The notes beneath the pieces are model-generated. The model saw only the letters and a list, made by a program, of their open reading frames with translations. It ran no database searches and was not told the DNA's origin. A DNA stretch of 60,000 bases, from contig MNCI01004656.1 of assembly GCA_015680685.1 (NCBI GenBank), forward strand, positions 444,718 through 504,717, given 5' to 3'. The stretch is from Gnetum montanum (Eukaryota; Streptophyta; Gnetopsida; Gnetales; Gnetaceae). The stretch's first letter is position 1. Every line of letters starts with the position of its first letter. A program made the translations under genes and the position numbers. Below are positions 54,277 through 60,000 of the stretch, piece by piece.

Positions 54277-54282
54277 AATAAA
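54277..54282 (+). terminator. carbonic anhydrase poly(A) signal AATAAA
   Basis: AATAAA lies 38 bases after the stop codon. Another candidate, TTAATAAAAC, lies at about 54,461. Confidence 0.5.
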
Positions 54283-55117
54283 GCTTTCTAAATTATTAGC
54301 AAAGTATTATGGCCGGGCCTCTCTAATTAAGTGTGGGTTTCGTCTCTATCTCCCAATCTCCCATTCCTCCACTTTGCATGTCCCTTACTTTCTTACTCGT
54401 GATAAATTCTCTTGGAGTTGTTTTCCGTAGTTTTGCAATAGATGCAGAGGCTATGTATACTTAATAAAACTGATGGTATTATTCTAAAAGAATGATGTGA
54501 TTTTAGGTTTAGCGGTTACCATTGCAATATTAGGAGATCCTAGAAGGTATTAGGTTTCACTGTAATCATTGAGAACAAGTTTTTCCATTAAAAGAAGGAA
54601 AAGTCTAACAACAAAACAAATGGAAAGAGAGAACAATAAAAATCATATAAATATTTAAATTTTATTTTTATACAAGGTAACCATATAATATGCAACATAT
54701 AGGACCTCAATTAAATAAACTTAAAGTATACTTTATGTCCCTTAAGATTCAAGTCACTCTATTTTACCTAATAGATAAATGTATCTATACGTACACCTAA
54801 TGCAAGCATAATAATTTAAAAATCCTATAAAAAGGACATTATATAAATTATGTAGATGGGAAAGTATCCTAAGTAAATTCTTTGGATAAATTAATATAAA
54901 ATTACACTTTTTCAATAAAATTCTTGCAAGGTCAATCAAGCAAAATAACATGGTGACCTAATAGTCTATATGTTGATTTTATCATTTAAAAGCAATATAA
55001 ATAAAGTGTATACTAATTGGTGAAGCATTTGCATGCATGTATAAATATGAAAATTTTCCCACTTACAATACAAGTTTCTTCATATGTCTTTTCTAAATTA
55101 CCATGGAAATTATCTAA
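54283..55117. other. unassigned 3' flank of the carbonic anhydrase gene
   Basis: It turns AT-rich after about 54,480. No gene or repeat boundary was recognised. Confidence 0.45.
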
Positions 55118-55187
55118 TAATGAGGCATTAGTCCAATGATAAGACTCTTGACATATAAGCCCCAAGTTTCATGTTTAATTCCAATGA
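55118..55187 (+). repeat. SINE-like tRNA-derived trace
   Basis: TGAGGCATTAGTCCAATGATAAGAC followed by AAGTTTCATGTTTAATTCC mirrors the box A and box B layout at 27,979-28,046. Both copies appear to descend from a form with TTAGCCCAATGGTAAGAC and GGGTTCGATTCC. Degradation is strong. Confidence 0.42.
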
Positions 55188-55216
55188 AATACACTTAAGT
55201 TATGAATGAATTTTAT

Positions 55217-55296
55217 AAAAGGATTTTTGAAACTATTGTGGTCTAACAAATCCAAAAGGATTTTTGAAACTATTGTGGTCTAACAAATCCAAAAGG
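55217..55296. repeat. 37-bp tandem duplication at a rearrangement junction
   Basis: Two identical units (55,217-55,253 and 55,254-55,290) begin AAAAGGATTTTTGAAAC. The first six bases of a third unit (AAAAGG) abut retrotransposon sequence at 55,297. Confidence 0.85.
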
Positions 55297-55563
55297 TCAT
55301 AGTCATGGTGACCGTTCTCCTCCTTGGTGGATTGTATTATAATAATTTTGGTTATTAATGTTTGGTTTTTACCTTTGATTTTCAATGTCAATACTAGGAT
55401 ATGGTTCTTTTGATAAAACAAGAAATGAGTTTACACCATCCATTTATCCATTCAACTTTGTGGTCTCCCTTGGCATGGAATTGTATTGTCCCGTTTTCTA
55501 AATAAACTTATTAATGAATTGGTGGGTTTATATTCTTCAAACTAAGAAAGGACTCAATGGCTG

Positions 55564-55966
55564 AAAAGGGTGTGACTTCAAGGGGATTCAACACACTTGT
55601 GCTAGCTATTCTCTTAGATGCTTAGATGCTTTTCATGGGTTTTTTGCCATTCCACCGATGACCAAAAATGAAGAAGTTGAATGAATCAAATAAGTCTTTT
55701 CATGGTGTGGTTCTCACAAAAAAAAAGACACTAGTGGGAATTCAAAGCACACCCTTTAGACATAATAAAGAAATATGGGGCTACAAGCATTGGTTATGGC
55801 ACTGGAAAGACATGTTACCCATGCTTGAAGTTTCCCTCTAACTAAGGCCCTTTCTCGCTTCCTACTTCTCCATCTTTCTCTCCTTGAAATTGTGGTGACT
55901 CTTTGGGGAAGCATTCTTGTTGCTTCAAGAGGATGGATTGGTCAAGTGTATTGATGTGAGGTCACT
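55564..55966 (+). other. Conserved non-coding 3' module, duplicated element 1 copy
   Basis: It is colinear with 10,661-11,066 and carries the same landmarks (AAAAGGGTGTGACTTCAAGG, GGGAATTCAAAGCACACCC, CTCTAACTAAGGCCC, GATGTGAGGTCACT). Several positions here agree with elements 2-4 where element 1 differs, for example GTGACTTCAAGGGGATT. Confidence 0.65.
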
Positions 55967-57053
55967 GGATGTAGTTGGTTTATGTCTAGATTTGGAATGA
56001 GTTTTACTTAGTCACCTTAACCATAAAATACACAAGGGACTCTACACAACCTTGCGCTTGGAATTCCATTCCATCTTCTCCTCTCCATCTTTCTTCTCAT
56101 TTTCCACCTCATTTCTAGTTTTATGATTACTCTATATTTTGGTTGATGCATTATTTTTCCTTGGTAAATTCTTGTGGGTAAGCTTTTAACCCTTGTTCCA
56201 TGTGTTATTCCTAGAGACTACAGACTCTTTGGTTTGTCAGTTTGTCAGGGCATAAAAGGAATGAGCCTACTTTGGGGAGGACCCATTGACATTTCTTTAT
56301 GGTGTAATTGTTAAATTATTTTTCTAAAACATTTCTTGCAATTAGCAATTTCTCATATCATCTCCATCCATGACATCCATTTTATTGGGGTTGTTGTTGT
56401 TATTTTTCACATCTTTCTTGTTCCTTCCATTTTTTCCCATCTTATTGCTACAGGAGGTTCGCTCTTAGTTGTGGGGGTCCTGTAACAAATTTTTCCATTT
56501 TACTACTTGTTTCACCCCTACACCTTAGGTAGCCACCAGTAATAAACCTATAACCGAGTATCTGCCATACCCACAACCTAGCCAATGTGCTTCATATTGA
56601 GGTAAGGTATCAACTGCATGATGGCTTATCTATCCTTGCTAATTCATGACTAAGTTGTGTGTGCAGATGATGATCATACAAACAATGGACTAGTCTAGGA
56701 GGGAGCACTCATGATGGATTGGAGCTAGAGCATTTACAAAAGAAACAAGTTTGGTTGTGTGGCTAGGGATAAACAATGGAAGGAGCAATCTCAACGTTGG
56801 TAGCAACACACATCATTTTCTTTTCTCTTTTCTCTCTTCAAGTTGTCAAATAAGAGTCTAGATGTCATTTATATCTGATGTTCACCACAATGGGCATGAA
56901 CACCAATGTTGTAATATGCTTTTAGATCCATTCACCAGGCACTTTGAGTCTGTCATCCCATTTCACCATTAGTGTCATTTAGTCAATAATCCCATACCTT
57001 CCCAATATTTTGTAAGGAACTTGACGATAAGTTTTCATTCAGTTGTGGGGGTA

Positions 57054-57890
57054 TGATGAAACACGATATTGGGACTGCGATATCGCATCCGCGATATTGG
57101 GTCTGCAATATCAGAGCCTTCCATGCGATATTGGGCATCTGATATTAGGACCTGCCTCGTTGCCTATAAATAAGAGGTGGGCACACTTGGTTTTAGCAAG
57201 TTAGTCTTAATCCCTTACCCAAACTCTAGTCTTTTTCCCTTTCCAGAGATAGAATTATTTCTAAGTGCCCATAGTAGTAGTCATAAAGTGAACGAATCTT
57301 TATTCAAGAATTGTGTACCTAAGCACACCTTGTGTACAATAATAAAGACGAACTTTGTAATAAACCTTGTAGCATTCAAAGAAGATTAATTAATGTTAAT
57401 TACTATTACTTAATACTTTCCTTAGTTAATTAATTTTCTCTCTCTCACCTTACAACTCTCCTAAGTAAACACACTCAGTACGATGACTTTGAGCATGCAT
57501 GTAATGCTTGGTAACCCAGTAATGATTAGCATTTGGTAATTCTAGTAGTGTTGCATTGGTTTAGGATGTGTATGACAAGTGAGAATGAATGCTAGTGTTA
57601 GGACTAGTTAAAGCATAGTTGAGTAGTTAAATTAAATTAGTTACTTAGTTATCTCTCTCCTCCCTTTGTAGCACTACGACCTAAAAACATAAAAGCCATA
57701 AAAATCATGTACCTCAAGTTTACTTAACCATACAATCGTGCTATACAAGTAAGCTTGGGAAGGCAATGATTGATCAACCCATCCTTGTTCCACAAAGACG
57801 CATAAGCACTTAGTCCTTAGAATTTGACTAGATTGTATGTGGACACTCATATTCGTATGGTTGAGCGTAGGGATACCTCGCAGCTCATCA
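57054..57890 (+). repeat. LTR of the duplicated element 1 copy
   Basis: This 837-bp LTR starts TGATGAAACACGATATTGGG and has the GATATC array, a TATA box at 57,165-57,172 and the same end (GCTCATCA). It is followed by GTGGCTATGTCCTT as at 12,986. Confidence 0.92.
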
Positions 57891-58707
57891 GTGGCTATGT
57901 CCTTAAATAGTCAATTTGCATCGTGCCAATGGTGGAAATCGATATCTTTATTTCCTAGAAAGGCACTTAGTCTTGTAATCAGATGATATTAATCCTTGTT
58001 GTGATAGCTATGAAAATTGACATAATTTGGGTTGATCTACATTGATTTGATGATGTATATCGATGTTTTCTTATTTAACACATATCAAAGTTCTTGATCC
58101 CAATTGATATCATTGTCAATTTAGATAGATGTTGTGAGAGAATGCAATAACAAAGACTTATCAAATTAATTAGTTCATATCTATGGTCATCAAAGAAATT
58201 GATGCACTTCGATATAGTAAAATAGTAAAGAAAATGAAAGGAAAAGAATTTTTATTCTCCAAAACTAGAATGATTTTGGGTTTATCATAGCCCCTTGCTA
58301 GCCTTTAGCTAGTGCTTGGCTAACAAAGGCAAAGATATGCACATAAATTTCAACTAATAAATCTAATCGAAACCTTCATCACACAACCAAGCTTGTTGGC
58401 TAACAAAATAATTAAATCGAGCTTTAAAAGAATGAAATAGTCACCTTCCATATAAATATATTTCCATCAACAAATGCATCTCATATAACATTAATGGTTT
58501 CATTAAGTTTTCAATTCATAAGAAAATGAAAGAGTACAATGCTAATATATATATATATATATATAGAGGATCAAAGTCAAACATTAAATATACCATCCAT
58601 GATTCTGCTTTTTCAAAGTAAATAAACAAAATTTCACTTGTCTAATTACCCCATAATGGCTCAATGGACATAACAACATAAAAATAAAATAAATATTACT
58701 ACTAGGA
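57891..58707. other. duplicated right flank of element 1
   Basis: It is colinear with 12,986-13,800, with scattered substitutions and a longer (TA)n run at about 58,545-58,565. No gene was seen. Confidence 0.8.
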
Positions 58708-59740
58708 TCAAGCCTCTGATCCTTCCTCCACCTCCACGTCTTCTTGAAAATGAGAAGGTTTTGCTCCCTCATCATCATCTCTAATTTAAGGATGAACATT
58801 TTCAATGTCTACTACCCTCTTATCCATGGAAATGGGGGAGGAACTAACCATCTCTAATACTATCATAATCTTCCTTTATGTGGATCTAACCTCCTGAAGC
58901 TAGGCTTGTACTTCTTCTCCAAATTCATGAGCTTCATTGGCCTTCGGTACTAATGAAGAGCTTGGATCCTTTGACTCATTAACAAAGGGGCCAACCTTGG
59001 TATAAATTTTAAGGAACATGCAAGGGTGTTCTTCTTGAGCACTGTGAGGTGTACCTTTGCACCTATTTCCCCAACTTTTGAAGAATGGTTGAAATAAGAA
59101 AAGGAAAGCAAAGCTTGAGTGCATCATAATTGTAATGATATACCATGTACTTCATTGGAAGATAAGTGAAGTTTGCTTACTTCTCAAAATTTAAACCCTT
59201 CATTACTTGGAGGGATGGATAACATATGCCATATGTGTGGATGGTAGGGTATTTGTAAGGATCATCCTTTTCATCACACAATGCTCTGGCCAAAGGTTTA
59301 CAAAATGTAACCCCAAGTCTATAGCCTTCCAGAGTCGGATTCACCAATAAATTAATGTAAGAGATCATATTTCTCCTTGATGTTGGCCTTGGGATTGAAG
59401 ATGTCTGCTCCTTTAGTTGGTAGCCCAAACCACTAGAGCCTTGCTGTAGTCACCTTCACTCACGTTTTCCTCACTAAGGAAACCAAATAACACTATCGAG
59501 GATCTACCTTTATCAAATGTGGCTTCAAATTTCTATAAAATTATGGGACTTCTTCCTAGTAAAACCAATCCATTGGGGGTTGGATGAAAGCATCTCATCC
59601 CATTATTTTCAATTGCTACCTCATGGCCTCATATGTGTGGTAAAACCACTTAGAGTAATCTACTTCATGATGCCAAGGAGCAATTTTTAATCATTCATTC
59701 TTGGGGCCAAAAAAAAGATAAGAGACTTAAGCATTTAGAA
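58708..59740 (-). pseudogene. unidentified antisense reading frame, decayed (copy B)
   Basis: This is the counterpart of 13,801-14,840. On the minus strand it reads HINLL-type sequence (SYINLLVNPTLEGYRLGVTF, about 59,315-59,380), PTIHTYGICYPSLQVMKGL (about 59,180-59,240), KVGPFVNESKDPSSSLVPK, and the acidic end DDEGAKPSHFQEDVEVEEGS followed by EA and TGA at 58,708-58,710. The stop within HP-stop-IR near the end is shared with copy A, so it predates the duplication. Differences between copies are scattered. The family is not recognised. Confidence 0.5.
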
Positions 59741-59776
59741 GTTGTCTACAATTTTCTCAGTAGTCCCCATGCTTAC

Positions 59777-60000
59777 TGATGAAGTGTATTTAGTCAATTG
59801 TGTTGACGGGATCCTGTCAACATAGGCTTTCCCACATTCATGTGTAATCATTGACATGGAATCCTAGTAGGTCTATAAATATGGCACCTAGACATGTTAA
59901 GAAGAGTTAGAATTTTAGCTACTAGCAAAAATCTTATAGTTTGTTTCTGTGAGAGATAAAATAATTTTCTAAGTACTTGTAACAAGAGTCAAGGAGTGTA
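59777..60000 (+). repeat. start of a second element 2 LTR, cut by the window end
   Basis: TGATGAAGTG and the following 224 bp match 14,871-15,094, including the TATA box (59,874-59,881). Confidence 0.9.

Larger units (their letters stand above)
55297..57890 (+). mobile_element. truncated copy of element 1 (3' end and LTR)
   Basis: Bases 55,297-55,325 match element 1 gag at about 4,745-4,773 (CATGGTGAC, GTTCTCCTCCTT). From 55,326 the sequence matches element 1 from 10,431 onwards, so about 5.7 kb with nearly all of gag and pol is absent. The 3' non-coding region, the purine tract and one LTR follow. No 5' LTR is present. The copy continues without a break into the same genomic flank as element 1. 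Confidence 0.88.

Overview
The window is eukaryotic nuclear DNA from a land plant. It is AT-rich and gene-poor, built almost entirely from old, nested and heavily mutated retrotransposons, with one clear protein-coding gene: a six-exon alpha-type carbonic anhydrase at 52,396-54,239 (+). The repeat density, the age of the copies and the many Ty3/gypsy elements of one superfamily fit a large seed-plant genome, perhaps a gymnosperm. That placement is inference; no marker in the window fixes the species.

Layout. 1-3,155: sequence without recognisable genes, with an antisense Ty1/copia pol relic at about 1.46-2.64 kb. 3,156-12,985: a full-length Ty3/gypsy element (element 1) with two LTRs, a GTGGC target-site duplication, a primer-binding site, decayed gag, protease, RT, RNase H and integrase, and a long 3' non-coding region. 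12,986-14,870: flanking sequence with a decayed, unidentified antisense reading frame. 14,871-about 20,720: element 2, a relative of element 1 with no recognisable 3' LTR. 20.7-24.5 kb: largely unassigned, with short motif arrays. 24.56-27.97 kb: a gypsy RT fragment followed by an LTR, a tRNA-Met-type primer site and a gag-protease relic of a second gypsy group. 27.98-29.8 kb: a SINE-like tRNA-derived trace and A-rich sequence. 29.8-33.3 kb: two RTE-type LINE relics in opposite orientations. 33.4-34.15 kb: a copia LTR and gag relic broken by element 3 (34,152-40,330), which kept gag but lost pol. 40,331-about 48,220: element 4, integrase plus a 3' region with an extra long coiled-coil reading frame and a 3' LTR. 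This LTR is duplicated around a single N at 47,519, which looks like an assembly artefact. 48.5-54.3 kb: several tandem-repeat arrays and then the carbonic anhydrase gene. 55.3-60.0 kb: a second copy of 10.4-15.1 kb, including element 1's 3' LTR, the same right-hand flank, the antisense frame and the start of element 2's LTR.

How the parts relate. Elements 1-4 belong to one non-chromodomain gypsy superfamily. Their LTRs start TGAT(G/A)A, share a block of GGTAATCCCAGTAGTG-like words, and elements 1-3 have a tRNA-Asp-like primer site directly after the 5' LTR. Their coding regions are full of stops, yet a roughly 400-bp non-coding module after pol can be recognised in all four and in the duplicated copy. 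This is the best candidate here for an undescribed functional element. Each LTR also carries its own array of short words just upstream of the TATA box. The carbonic anhydrase has all three zinc ligands and the disulfide cysteines, but tyrosine where most family members have the proton-shuttle histidine.
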